From JAPLGZ01 sp038318235 (GTDB lineage Bacteria; Chloroflexota; Anaerolineae; Caldilineales; Caldilineaceae): 20,029 bases of DNA. A program made the position numbers and the translations under genes. Below, one piece after another: positions 6,663 through 14,163 of the stretch; the first letter of the stretch is position 1; each line of letters begins with the position of its first letter. Location of the stretch: the NCBI GenBank assembly GCA_038318235.1, contig JBBQBY010000065.1:1-20029 (forward strand), in the 5' to 3' direction. Below the pieces are notes generated by a model. That model was given only the letters and a program-made list of their open reading frames with translations, was not told the origin of the DNA and did no database searches.

Positions 6663-8072
6663 ATGCTCAAACAATTCTTATATGAAGTGCTCCGTAAGCG
6701 TTCAGTGTTGACACTTTGGGCGATTGGTGGCTTATTGCCCTGGTTTACGTTCACAATTCAAAGTCCCAGTCAAGTGGTAACGCGTGCCGCATCATTCGGT
6801 GTGGTCATCGCCGCTGGACAAATGTTGACGGGCACAGTGCCGATCTTTATGCCATTGGTGGTCAATGGGGTAGGGGAAACCAACGTCGAGCCGACCATTT
6901 TGCCCTGGACGCCGCAAACAGTTTATGCCGTAGGCGCTCAGGTGACATACGCCGGCGCCACCTATCAATGTCTGCAAGCGCATACCGCCCAAGTTGGCTG
7001 GGAACCGTCCAGGACACCCGCCTTGTGGCAATTGTTGACCAATCAACCGACGCCCACGCGCACGCTTGTTCCGACTGCGGTTGTGGCCACAGCAACGCCC
7101 ACGATCACGCCCACACCAGGCGGACCAACGGCAACGCCGATTCCGGTTGGCGACGATGGTTGGCCCAATCGCGTCTTTGCCCCGTATGTCGATGTGATGC
7201 TCTGGCCCACTTTTGCTTTGGCCCAGACCGCCACAACCACGGGTAGTCAATATTACACGCTCGCTTTTATCATCAGTGGCAGCGGTTGCGACGCGACCTG
7301 GGGCGGCGTGACGCCGCTTGATCAGGACTTTCTCCTGGAAGATATTAACAATTTGCGCGCCCAGGGCGGCAATGTGATGGTCGCATTTGGTGGCGCGGCC
7401 GGTGTTGAACTGGGACAAGCGTGTACAACAGTGACTACATTGCAGGCACAATATCAGGCCGTAATCGACAAATATGCCTTCACCCAGCTTGATTTTGATA
7501 TTGAAGGTGGCGCTAGCGCCGATGCCGCTTCGATTACACGCCGCAACCAAGCAATTGCTGGTTTGCAGACGGACGCAATCAGCGCCGGCAAACCGTTAAA
7601 AATCTCTTATACCCTGCCTGTTTTACCCACCGGTTTGACCAATGATGGGATCGATTTGTTAAACGATGCCGTCGCGAATGGGGTTACTGTCGATGTCGTC
7701 AATCTGATGACGATGGATTATGGCGCCGTTGCCCCACCCGACCAAATGGGCGAAAACGCAATCCAGGCCGCCACGAGTGTGTTTAGCCAACTCAAGACGA
7801 TCTATCCGGCCAAAACTGATGCGCAAATCTGGGTGATGATCGGCATCACGCCCATGCTCGGCCTCAACGATGTCTCACCTGAAGTCTTTACCTTGAGCGA
7901 TGCCCAAGCCGTGCTGGCCTTCGCCCAACAGAACAAGATCGCGCGGCTTGCTATGTGGTCGATGACGCGCGACCAACAATGCCCCGGCAGCCCATCGGTT
8001 TCGGCCACCTGTAGCGGCATTACGCAATCACCCTGGGATTTTACGGATATTTTCAAGCCATTTACGCGGTAG
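6663..8072 (+). CDS. Secreted or membrane-anchored GH18 chitinase with CBM5/12-type chitin-binding module
   Basis: A 469-residue modular enzyme (numbering from ATG 6663). Residues 1-70 hold a basic start and two hydrophobic stretches, acting as an export signal or anchor. Residues 81-123 (PWTPQTVYAVGAQVTY to ALWQLL) form a CBM5/12 (ChtBD3) module with surface Trp82 and Trp122. Residues 124-165 are a Thr/Pro-rich linker. The rest is a GH18 barrel whose catalytic signature is LDFDIEG, with Asp277, Asp279 and the acid Glu281. The later strand motif VVNLMTMDYG carries the MxxDY residues that help substrate-assisted catalysis. It should hydrolyse chitin or related GlcNAc polymers outside the cell. 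The frame extends 25 codons upstream to ATG 6588, but GAGG 6 nt before ATG 6663 and the charged-hydrophobic start favour 6663. It is transcribed alone, converging on the repeat-rich gap. Confidence 0.88.
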   Translation: MLKQFLYEVLRKRSVLTLWAIGGLLPWFTFTIQSPSQVVTRAASFGVVIAAGQMLTGTVPIFMPLVVNGVGETNVEPTILPWTPQTVYAVGAQVTYAGATYQCLQAHTAQVGWEPSRTPALWQLLTNQPTPTRTLVPTAVVATATPTITPTPGGPTATPIPVGDDGWPNRVFAPYVDVMLWPTFALAQTATTTGSQYYTLAFIISGSGCDATWGGVTPLDQDFLLEDINNLRAQGGNVMVAFGGAAGVELGQACTTVTTLQAQYQAVIDKYAFTQLDFDIEGGASADAASITRRNQAIAGLQTDAISAGKPLKISYTLPVLPTGLTNDGIDLLNDAVANGVTVDVVNLMTMDYGAVAPPDQMGENAIQAATSVFSQLKTIYPAKTDAQIWVMIGITPMLGLNDVSPEVFTLSDAQAVLAFAQQNKIARLAMWSMTRDQQCPGSPSVSATCSGITQSPWDFTDIFKPFTR

Positions 8073-8204
8073 CCACGCAAAGTGCCCCGCGCTCTAGGTC
8101 CACGGTTACCGAAGTTATGCTACATTATTGTAGGCGCTGCTTGTAGCTGCGCAAACTCTGGCGAAACGCCGTTTTTCCAGAGAACCAATGCGTTTTGGTG
8201 ATTT

Positions 8205-8223
8205 GTGCGGTTACAAACCGCAC
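8205..8223. repeat. Short perfect hairpin, GTGCGGTT/AACCGCAC
   Basis: GTGCGGTT (8205-8212) and AACCGCAC (8216-8223) form an 8-bp stem around a 3-nt loop. The following bases read AACCGCACCTAC together with the right arm and are identical to the right arm of the hairpin at 8293-8319, so both are copies of one dispersed palindrome family. Confidence 0.7.
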
Positions 8224-8262
8224 CTACGGCTAAACCAGCAAAATTTGCGTAACGGTGTACTA

Positions 8263-8350
8263 ATAGACAAACCATTTAAAGGTCAGACAATCGTAGGGGC
8301 GGTTTTTAACCGCACCTACCTTTTGTATGCCTTTGATTTGTTTTGTCTAT
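8263..8350. mobile_element. MITE-like palindromic element with nested hairpin
   Basis: Perfect 9-bp outer inverted repeats ATAGACAAA (8263-8271) and TTTGTCTAT (8342-8350) extend inward imperfectly as far as AAAGG/CCTTT (8278-8282 and 8330-8334). Nested inside is a second stem, GTAGGGGCGGTT (8293-8304) with AACCGCACCTAC (8308-8319): 12 bp with one mismatch and a 3-nt loop. No coding capacity is present. No clear target-site duplication is visible at the ends. Confidence 0.55.
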
Positions 8351-8454
8351 AAGGCTCTCGGAACGGTTTGATACATGAATTTAACGTGTTTCAGGATCCC
8401 CAGCGCGCATTTCTTATAGCAGGCGACGAATTCATTCGCGGCTGGGATGGCTGC

Positions 8455-8928
8455 CTATTTAACAAGTTTGCGATATTTCTCATCCAGATTGTCGATCTTT
8501 GCGACCTTCGGCGCCGACCGGCCACCCTGAAATTCGCTCTCTAACCAGATATCAACATATTTCTTGGCGACGGGTACGGCAACGACCTGGCTACCAAACG
8601 TAATAATCTGCGCATTGTTGCTGGCGACGGCGCGCTCAGCAGTGTACGGGTCGTTGACACAGACCGCGCGTACGCCCGGCACTTTGTTAGCAACAATTGC
8701 CATCCCCGCGCCCGTACCACAGACAAGGATGCCCCGCGTATACGATCCCGCGCCCACTGCCTCGGCCACTGTGGCGCCCATGTCGGGGTAATCGACTGGG
8801 TCTTGACTAGTCACGCCCAGATCATCCACTTGATAGCCTAGTTCGCGCAGATAATCGCGCAGTGCATCTTTGAGTGGCAGGCCGAAATGATCCGCCCCCA
8901 TCACGATCTTTACACTTTTGTCTAACAT
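8455..8928 (-). CDS. RpiB/LacA/LacB-family sugar-phosphate isomerase
   Basis: A 157-residue isomerase of the RpiB/LacAB fold, which interconverts aldose and ketose phosphates. The phosphate/substrate loop is GADHFG (Asp13, His14). The catalytic Cys70 and Thr72 sit in CGTGAGM, where canonical RpiB has CGTGIGM. The loop that in RpiB usually reads R-x-H-N-D-A-N is ASNNAQ here (103-107 SNNAQ), so a substrate other than ribose 5-phosphate is plausible; tetrulose phosphate isomerases of this family are an alternative. AGAGGAG precedes the ATG at 8928 by about 10 nt. It is the last gene of the SDR-kinase-dehydrogenase-isomerase set, 47 bp after the dehydrogenase gene. The family is certain; the substrate is not. 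Confidence 0.88.
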   Translation of the reverse strand: MLDKSVKIVMGADHFGLPLKDALRDYLRELGYQVDDLGVTSQDPVDYPDMGATVAEAVGAGSYTRGILVCGTGAGMAIVANKVPGVRAVCVNDPYTAERAVASNNAQIITFGSQVVAVPVAKKYVDIWLESEFQGGRSAPKVAKIDNLDEKYRKLVK

Positions 8929-8975
8929 ATTGTTATTTCTCCTCTGAGAAGTGATTTTTTTCTCCCGCTACACTG

Positions 8976-10031
8976 CTATACACCCACAAAAAACGCATCC
9001 CATGGAATATCAACCGGCGCGTCTGCACCGACAATCTGAATCATCGTTTGTAACAAGGGCAATCGCGACGGATCAAGTTTGCCCGCGCTGATCATTGCCG
9101 CTACGGTTGGGCCAATCGCCAACGCTAGTTCTGCACCTTCAATCGTGTCATCCGGCATATGGTTACTTTTCGCTTCTGAATAGGGCACGCCCAGCCCCAA
9201 TAAGCGCCCCATACGACTATTACGACCACCCTGACAGGTGACATAAAGATCGCCGGCGCCGGGCAAGGTCAAGACGCTCTGTTGACGCCCGCCCATCTGT
9301 TCCACCAGGTAAGCAGTTTCCACCAAACCTTGGGCAAAGATCGCCGCGGCGGTATTGTGCATGGCCGCGCCATTGACGGCGACGCCTGCTTTTTCCAACA
9401 GGCCAATCGCCAGCCCGACGGCTAAGGCATAGATATTTTTTAAAGCGACACACGTTTCCACGCCGATCAGATCGGTGTTGGTCCAGACGTGATAATAGGG
9501 TGTGCGCAACAGACCAGCTAATTTGTCCAGCAAAGGTTTATCACTGCCGCTAACAACAACACAGGTATGGCGTCGCGTGGCTAATTCACCAGCAATCGAT
9601 GGCCCACCAATCGCCGCCAATGGCACCCGATTGCGCAACGGGGCAGGCAGTTGATCACGCAGCGCATAGGGCAAAATTTGCAAACTTTGAGCGTCGCCAG
9701 CTAGTCCTTTGGTCAGAAAAAGTACGGGGACATCAGGTGGCAACACGGTGCTTAACTGCTGCGCCGCCCAATCAACACCAAGTGAATTGACGCCCAGGAT
9801 CACAAGCCCTGCCCCTTGCATGGCTTCGGCCAACCGGTCATAGGTGTAAGGCTGAACCCGGTCGGGCACGCGCATGCGCAGGCGTGGGTGTGTCCGGGCC
9901 TGATGAATTTCTTCAATAATATCGCCATCTAAATGTGTGCCGACCAAATTCACCTGATGACCATTGTCGGCCAATGGCGTGCTAAACGCTGTGCCCATCA
10001 CCCCAGCGCCGAGAATTACGACTTGAGCCAT
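8976..10031 (-). CDS. NAD(P)H-dependent glycerol-3-phosphate dehydrogenase-like enzyme (GpsA family)
   Basis: A 351-residue GpsA-type dehydrogenase. The Rossmann loop is GAGVMG (8-13). Lys108 lies in LTKGL, GGPSIAGELA is at 142-151, the catalytic Lys198 is in ALKNI, and the substrate block is GAGDLYVTCQGGRNSRMGR (about 248-266). Canonical GpsA makes sn-glycerol 3-phosphate from DHAP for lipid synthesis. Here the gene stands between an FGGY kinase and an RpiB-like isomerase, which suggests a role in oxidising or reducing a polyol or ketose phosphate; that is inference. AAGGA precedes the ATG at 10031 by 6 nt. A 223-bp gap with a large inverted repeat separates it from the kinase gene, so it may have its own promoter. 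Confidence 0.85.
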   Translation of the reverse strand: MAQVVILGAGVMGTAFSTPLADNGHQVNLVGTHLDGDIIEEIHQARTHPRLRMRVPDRVQPYTYDRLAEAMQGAGLVILGVNSLGVDWAAQQLSTVLPPDVPVLFLTKGLAGDAQSLQILPYALRDQLPAPLRNRVPLAAIGGPSIAGELATRRHTCVVVSGSDKPLLDKLAGLLRTPYYHVWTNTDLIGVETCVALKNIYALAVGLAIGLLEKAGVAVNGAAMHNTAAAIFAQGLVETAYLVEQMGGRQQSVLTLPGAGDLYVTCQGGRNSRMGRLLGLGVPYSEAKSNHMPDDTIEGAELALAIGPTVAAMISAGKLDPSRLPLLQTMIQIVGADAPVDIPWDAFFVGV

Positions 10032-10075
10032 ATTGTTCCTTTAACCCTATAGGTATAAATTTTCATTATGCAGTA

Positions 10076-10231
10076 ATTCCGGAGCCTCACCCCCGCGCCC
10101 TGTGGGCGCCCCCTCCCCTGAACGGAAGGGCTGTTTCAGAAGAGGAGAGACCTGCGCATGACTCCGACTCCCCCTCTCCTGAACTCTACTCTTCGATTCA
10201 GGAGAGGGGGCCGGGGGTGAGGCTTCGGAAT
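10076..10231. repeat. 156-bp GC-rich inverted repeat interrupting the catabolic gene set
   Basis: The outer arms 10076-10095 and 10212-10231 pair over 20 bp with one mismatch (core GAGCCTCACCCCCG or its complement). Inside are CGCCC-tgt-GGGCG (10096-10108) and a perfect 14-bp stem CCCCCTCTCCTGAA (10170-10183) with TTCAGGAGAGGGGG (10197-10210), loop 13 nt. There is no coding frame. A related fragment occurs at 17833-17854. It may be a dispersed intergenic repeat and could terminate or attenuate transcription from the kinase gene. Confidence 0.85.
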
Positions 10232-10254
10232 CACCTGATCAAATAGCGCGACCA

Positions 10255-11790
10255 TCACACGCCATGCGTCAACTCGGTTAAGCGATTGATCAGCGGTTGC
10301 AAGGTTGGAAAGAGTGGCTGATAAACCTCGGTATACAGCCGGCTGTAAATTGCCTGCATGGCCGGATTGGGCATGAACCGCTCGCTAATGCCAGTCATCC
10401 GATCCGCAGCCTGGTTGATGTCGCTGTACCAGCCAATCGCTGCCGCCGCCAGGATCGCCGCGCCCAGACAGGTCGCTTCGGTTGTCGTTGAGCGTACCAC
10501 CGATACGCCAGTTACATCGGCCACAATTTGTAGCCAGAGATCGCTCCGGCTGCCACCACCCATCACCACATATTCGGTGAACGGTTGGCCAATCGCCTGC
10601 ATCATGGCATCGCCCACCAACCGTTGTTCAAAGGCCACACCTTCGAGGATGGCGCGGTAAAAATGTTCGCGACCGTGAGCGCCAGTCCAGCCAATTGTGA
10701 TGCCCGACGCCGCGGGGTCCCAATACGGGTTCATGACATTGTTCCAATAAGGCACGAGCAGCAAACCCAGCGCGCCAGGCGGTACTTTGGCAGCCATACG
10801 CTCTAATTGCATTTCGGCGCTGCCATTTTGTTCTGATGCTAAAGCGCGCAGATCGCGGGCAAATTTTTCGACAAACCAGCCCACCGTAAAGACACCGCCT
10901 TTGAGCACAGTTTCTAAAAAATAGGCGCCGGCGATCGGCGCGTTCAACGTGCGAAAAGCGCGGTCAGCCACATATGCGGTGCTAAACGCGCCGCTGACCA
11001 CCGCCGTACCGAGATTCAAATAGGCGCGCCCAGGGCCGGTGACATTCGCCCCCAGTCCAGCGCATTGACCATCACCCGCCCCGGCCACCACAGGCAAACC
11101 GACTGGTAAGCCAGTCGCAACGGCGGCGCGTTGGCTGATCGTGCCGATAATGGCACCCGGAGGGACACATTCGGCAAATTGATCCAGACGTAGCCCCAAC
11201 GCTTGGATCAGATCGGCTGCCCAACATTGGTTCGCCATATCGACTAGCCCCATCGGGTCGGCACAGGCCGTACTAGTACGAAAAGCACCGGTCAAGTGAT
11301 AGACCAGGAAGGCGTGTACATCAAGAAATTTGTGGGTGCGCGTGATGATGGCTGGCTCATGCTCGATCAGCCAGGCGAGTTTAAAGAGGGAGGGGGTCAT
11401 GGCCGGCGGCTTGCCAGTAAGCTGGTGCAAAGCATCACGGCCAAAGCGCTGTTCCAATGTTTTGACCTGGGCGCGACTGCGTTCGTCCAACCAGAGAATG
11501 CCATTACGTATGGGCCGCCCCGCTTGGTCTACCGGTACAAAACTTTCGCGTTGATGGGTGATCCCCAACGCTTCCACCTGGCGTAGATCAAGTTGAGCAA
11601 CACACTGGCGCAGCGCCGCACACGCACCGTGCCACCATTGATCGGCATCTTGTTCATACCAGGTGGGGTCGGGCTGCAACAGGGGATACGTGGCGCGCCC
11701 TTCGGCAACCGCACGCCCGGTCGCATCCCAGGCCATCGCTTTGACGGCGGTGGTGCTGCTATCCAGACTGATAATGAGTTTAGTCACCAT
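10255..11790 (-). CDS. FGGY-family carbohydrate kinase (xylulokinase-like)
   Basis: A 511-residue kinase of the FGGY family (COG1070 type), which uses ATP to phosphorylate sugars or polyols. The N-terminal phosphate-1 loop is LDSSTTAVKAMAWD with Asp10. The probable catalytic base Asp240 is in GAGDGQCAGLG. The C-terminal FGGY signature is MGGGSRSDLWLQIVADVTG (410-428). Closest visible resemblance is to xylulokinases, but specificity within FGGY cannot be read from motifs. The start at 11790 is chosen because AGGA lies 5 nt upstream and it begins 7 nt after the SDR stop; the frame runs 10 codons further back to ATG 11820, inside the SDR gene. It is clearly co-transcribed with the SDR gene. Confidence 0.92.
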   Translation of the reverse strand: MVTKLIISLDSSTTAVKAMAWDATGRAVAEGRATYPLLQPDPTWYEQDADQWWHGACAALRQCVAQLDLRQVEALGITHQRESFVPVDQAGRPIRNGILWLDERSRAQVKTLEQRFGRDALHQLTGKPPAMTPSLFKLAWLIEHEPAIITRTHKFLDVHAFLVYHLTGAFRTSTACADPMGLVDMANQCWAADLIQALGLRLDQFAECVPPGAIIGTISQRAAVATGLPVGLPVVAGAGDGQCAGLGANVTGPGRAYLNLGTAVVSGAFSTAYVADRAFRTLNAPIAGAYFLETVLKGGVFTVGWFVEKFARDLRALASEQNGSAEMQLERMAAKVPPGALGLLLVPYWNNVMNPYWDPAASGITIGWTGAHGREHFYRAILEGVAFEQRLVGDAMMQAIGQPFTEYVVMGGGSRSDLWLQIVADVTGVSVVRSTTTEATCLGAAILAAAAIGWYSDINQAADRMTGISERFMPNPAMQAIYSRLYTEVYQPLFPTLQPLINRLTELTHGV

Positions 11791-11797
11791 GTCGATC

Positions 11798-12568
11798 CTA
11801 GAGCGCGGTGTAGCCGCCATCGATCAAGATCACTTCACCTGTGATCAGATCAGAGGCGGCTGAAGCGAGAAAGAGCACCAAATCCGCCACTTCCACCGGT
11901 TGCCCAAAGCGGCCTAGGGGAGTTTTCGCCAGCATTGGATTTGCTTTAGCCGGGTCGCCCCAGACTTTTGCCCCCATCGGCGTGAGAATGATGGTCGGCG
12001 CAACCGCGTTGCATTGAATGTTATATTGGCTCCACTCGGCTGCCATCACTTTAGTGAGCATGTTGAGGCCACCCTTAGAAGCGCAGTAGGCGGCATGGCC
12101 ATCCAGCGCGATCACGCCCGCCTGCGACGAAATGTTGATAATCTTGCCGCTACGCTGCGCGATCATCAGCGGGATCACGGTCTGGGCCAAGAGGAAAGGC
12201 GCACGTAAATTGACGGCTTGCGTCTCATCCCACGCTTCGACCGTGAGATGGAGCAGATCATTAATGCGGGCGACGCCAGCGTTGTTGACAAGAATGTCGA
12301 TGCCACCCAATGCCTGGAGCGCTTGTTCCGCAGCTTGGCGTGGTTGATCGGGCGTAGCCAGATCAGCCTCAATCATCGTACACCAGCGACCCAGCGCCTG
12401 GACCTTTTGTGCGGTCTCGGCCAGTCCAACTTTGTCGCGCCCGACAATGGCAATGTCAGCGCCAGCATCGGCCAATCCTTCGGCCACCGCGGCGCCGATC
12501 CCCTTGGAACCACCTGTGATCAGCGCCTTTTTTCCTGTCAACGAAAAACGTTTGATGTACTCTGCCAT
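11798..12568 (-). CDS. Short-chain dehydrogenase/reductase (SDR), polyol or sugar type
   Basis: A 256-residue classical SDR oxidoreductase. It shows the cofactor loop TGGSKGIG (18-25), NNAG (95-98), catalytic Ser148, Tyr161 and Lys165 in SSQAGVIALDGHAAYCASK, and the C-terminal ITGEVILIDGGYTAL typical of FabG/gluconate-5-dehydrogenase-like members. GGAG lies 9 nt before the ATG at 12568. It is the first gene of the minus-strand set, 7 nt before the FGGY kinase, so it probably oxidises the polyol or sugar that the kinase then phosphorylates, or makes an epimerising redox step. NAD or NADP preference is not decided from sequence. Confidence 0.92.
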   Translation of the reverse strand: MAEYIKRFSLTGKKALITGGSKGIGAAVAEGLADAGADIAIVGRDKVGLAETAQKVQALGRWCTMIEADLATPDQPRQAAEQALQALGGIDILVNNAGVARINDLLHLTVEAWDETQAVNLRAPFLLAQTVIPLMIAQRSGKIINISSQAGVIALDGHAAYCASKGGLNMLTKVMAAEWSQYNIQCNAVAPTIILTPMGAKVWGDPAKANPMLAKTPLGRFGQPVEVADLVLFLASAASDLITGEVILIDGGYTAL

Positions 12569-12688
12569 GTTCGTCTACTCCAGAGATCGGGTCGAGCGGG
12601 CTAGGGATCGCTGGCGATTAAGTTTAGCCAATACCGAAAAGAAATATTTGCTTTTTTTGCCGCCCTGTTATTCGCTTTCGCGCCAGCG

Positions 12689-12697
12689 TGCTATACT
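12689..12697 (+). promoter_or_regulatory. Possible extended -10 promoter element upstream of the M24 peptidase gene
   Basis: TGCTATACT at 12689-12697 fits an extended -10 (TGnTATAAT-like, one mismatch). It lies about 145 bp before the peptidase ATG in the divergent gap 12569-12840. No good -35 is at the right distance. A TTGACA at 12705-12710 also lies here but lacks a convincing -10 at 17 bp. Confidence 0.3.
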
Positions 12698-12840
12698 AGG
12701 CAGCATTGACAACTGCGATTATTTTGTTGTTATTCGATGCGATTGGCGTTATCTTATCATTGGTTGCAAAGTTATTCTAATGAACTCGATTGGTTATTAA
12801 GTAACCATTAATCATTGTGGGAAATCAGGGAGAATATTCG

Positions 12841-14073
12841 ATGAAATCCGATCTCGACCGCATCATGGCAGAACGCAATTTGGATGCCTTTATCGTGATG
12901 GGCGATGCCAGCGGCAATCAGGTGATGAATTACCTGACCGGTGGCGCCCACTTGGAGCGTGCGCTAGTTGTCAAGCGGCGTGGTGGCCCGCTCACATTGA
13001 TTCACGGTTCGATGGAACGCGACACGGCGGCGGGCACGGGCCTGGCCTTAGTCGATCGCGACATAAAATACAATCGCTATGAACTCCTCAAAAAACATAA
13101 TGGCGACGAGTTGGCGGCCACGGCTGATTATTTGAGTCAGGTGGTGGAAGATCAAGGCTTGCAAGGCCGTTTAGGCGTTTATGGCATGCAAGACGCCGGT
13201 GCAGCATTTGTGTTGCTGAACCAATTACAACACACGCTGAAAGCGACCGAACTGGTGGGTGAATTTGGCACCTCACTCTTTAGCGAGGCGCGCCAGACCA
13301 AAGATGACCAGGAAATTGCCGAGTTGCGCGAGGCCGGACGTATTACCACGATTGTGATGGGCGAAACGCGTGACTTTATCCAGGAACATCATACCCGCGA
13401 CGGTGTGATCATGCGTAGTGCGAACGAACCGTTGACAATTGGTGATGTGAAGGCCTTTATCCGGTCGCGCCTCTCGCTGTATAACATGCACGAAGATCAC
13501 GGCTGTATTTTCAGCCAGGGCCGCGATGCCGGTGTGCCGCACAACGCTGGCAATTCGGAGCAACCGTTACGCCTGGGCCAGCCGATTATTTTCGACTTCT
13601 TCCCACAACGCGCCAGCAATTATTTTCACGATGTCACGCGCACCTGGTGTTTTGGTTATGCGCCGCCCGCAGTCCAACAAGCGTGGGATGAATGCAAAGA
13701 GATCTTTGATAAGGTGATGGGTGATTTGGCGTTGGGCAAACCCTGTCGCGATTTCCAGGTGATGACGTGTGAATATTTTGAGAGCAAAGGGCATCCGACG
13801 CCGCTCAATCATCCTGGCACGCACGAGGGTTATGTGCATGGCTTAGGTCACGGGATTGGGCTGAATATTCATGAAGAGCCCAGCCTCAGCCATGCGGCGG
13901 GCAATCACACAGTGCTGTTGCCCGGCCATGTGGTGAGTGTGGAACCTGGGCTCTATTATCCAGAGCGCGGCTTTGGGGTGCGCATCGAGGATTCGGTGGC
14001 CTTTACAGAGGCCGGTGAATTGATCAACCTAACAAACTTCCCCTACGATTTAGTCATACCGATGCAGGGGTAG
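12841..14073 (+). CDS. M24-family metallopeptidase (Xaa-Pro aminopeptidase/dipeptidase-like)
   Basis: A 411-residue protein with an N-terminal creatinase/prolidase-type domain (about 1-150) and a C-terminal pita-bread M24 domain. The five expected metal ligands are present: Asp252 and Asp264 (DFFPQRASNYFHDVTRT), His337 (HGLGHGIGLNIHEEP), Glu368 (SVEPGLYYPERG) and Glu383 (GVRIEDS). It probably removes N-terminal residues before proline or splits Xaa-Pro dipeptides in the cytoplasm, as no signal peptide is seen. GGGAG lies 8 nt before ATG 12841, so a GTG in the same frame 8 codons earlier is not used. The spacing between the two Asp ligands is one residue longer than the common 11. It is monocistronic and converges on the S41 protease gene. 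Confidence 0.92.
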   Translation: MKSDLDRIMAERNLDAFIVMGDASGNQVMNYLTGGAHLERALVVKRRGGPLTLIHGSMERDTAAGTGLALVDRDIKYNRYELLKKHNGDELAATADYLSQVVEDQGLQGRLGVYGMQDAGAAFVLLNQLQHTLKATELVGEFGTSLFSEARQTKDDQEIAELREAGRITTIVMGETRDFIQEHHTRDGVIMRSANEPLTIGDVKAFIRSRLSLYNMHEDHGCIFSQGRDAGVPHNAGNSEQPLRLGQPIIFDFFPQRASNYFHDVTRTWCFGYAPPAVQQAWDECKEIFDKVMGDLALGKPCRDFQVMTCEYFESKGHPTPLNHPGTHEGYVHGLGHGIGLNIHEEPSLSHAAGNHTVLLPGHVVSVEPGLYYPERGFGVRIEDSVAFTEAGELINLTNFPYDLVIPMQG

Positions 14074-14080
14074 GGAGCGG

Positions 14081-14163
14081 GTAAATGGTAAGTAGTAAAT
14101 GGCGATTGGTGAGCGAGCTACCACTTACCATTTACCACTTACCACTTACCACTTACCATTCAC
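14081..14163. repeat. Heptamer-repeat palindrome filling the convergent gap
   Basis: From 14085 to 14161 the sequence keeps a strict 7-bp period: ATGGTAA, GTAGTAA, ATGGCGA, TTGGTGA, GCGAGCT, ACCACTT, ACCATTT, ACCACTT three times, ACCATTC. Bases 14081-14102 pair with 14128-14149 (20 of 22). It fills nearly all of the gap between the peptidase stop (14073) and the S41 protease stop (14164), where it may work as a bidirectional terminator. Confidence 0.85.

Larger units (their letters stand above)
8073..8454. other. 382-bp convergent intergenic region rich in palindromes
   Basis: This gap lies between the stops of the chitinase and the isomerase genes, and no convincing gene was seen in it. It holds three related palindromes. 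The first is a degenerate one at 8130-8152 (GCGCTGC/GCTGCGC with one mismatch, 5-nt loop). The second is a perfect hairpin at 8205-8223. The third is the centre of a MITE-like element at 8263-8350. Any of them could terminate transcription from both sides. The remainder shows no structure that I can name. Confidence 0.6.

Noticed and set aside
6792..7550. A 252-codon open frame on the minus strand, antisense to the chitinase
   Set aside because: It is rich in Arg, Cys and Gly with no motif and mirrors the coding pattern of the real gene opposite.
11791..11820. A ten-codon N-terminal extension of the FGGY kinase to ATG 11820
   Set aside because: It would overlap the SDR 3' end. ATG 11790 has AGGA 5 nt upstream and begins just before the family phosphate loop.
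12817..12840. A GTG start eight codons upstream for the M24 peptidase
   Set aside because: The frame there contains the GGGAG ribosome site for ATG 12841, so it is untranslated leader.
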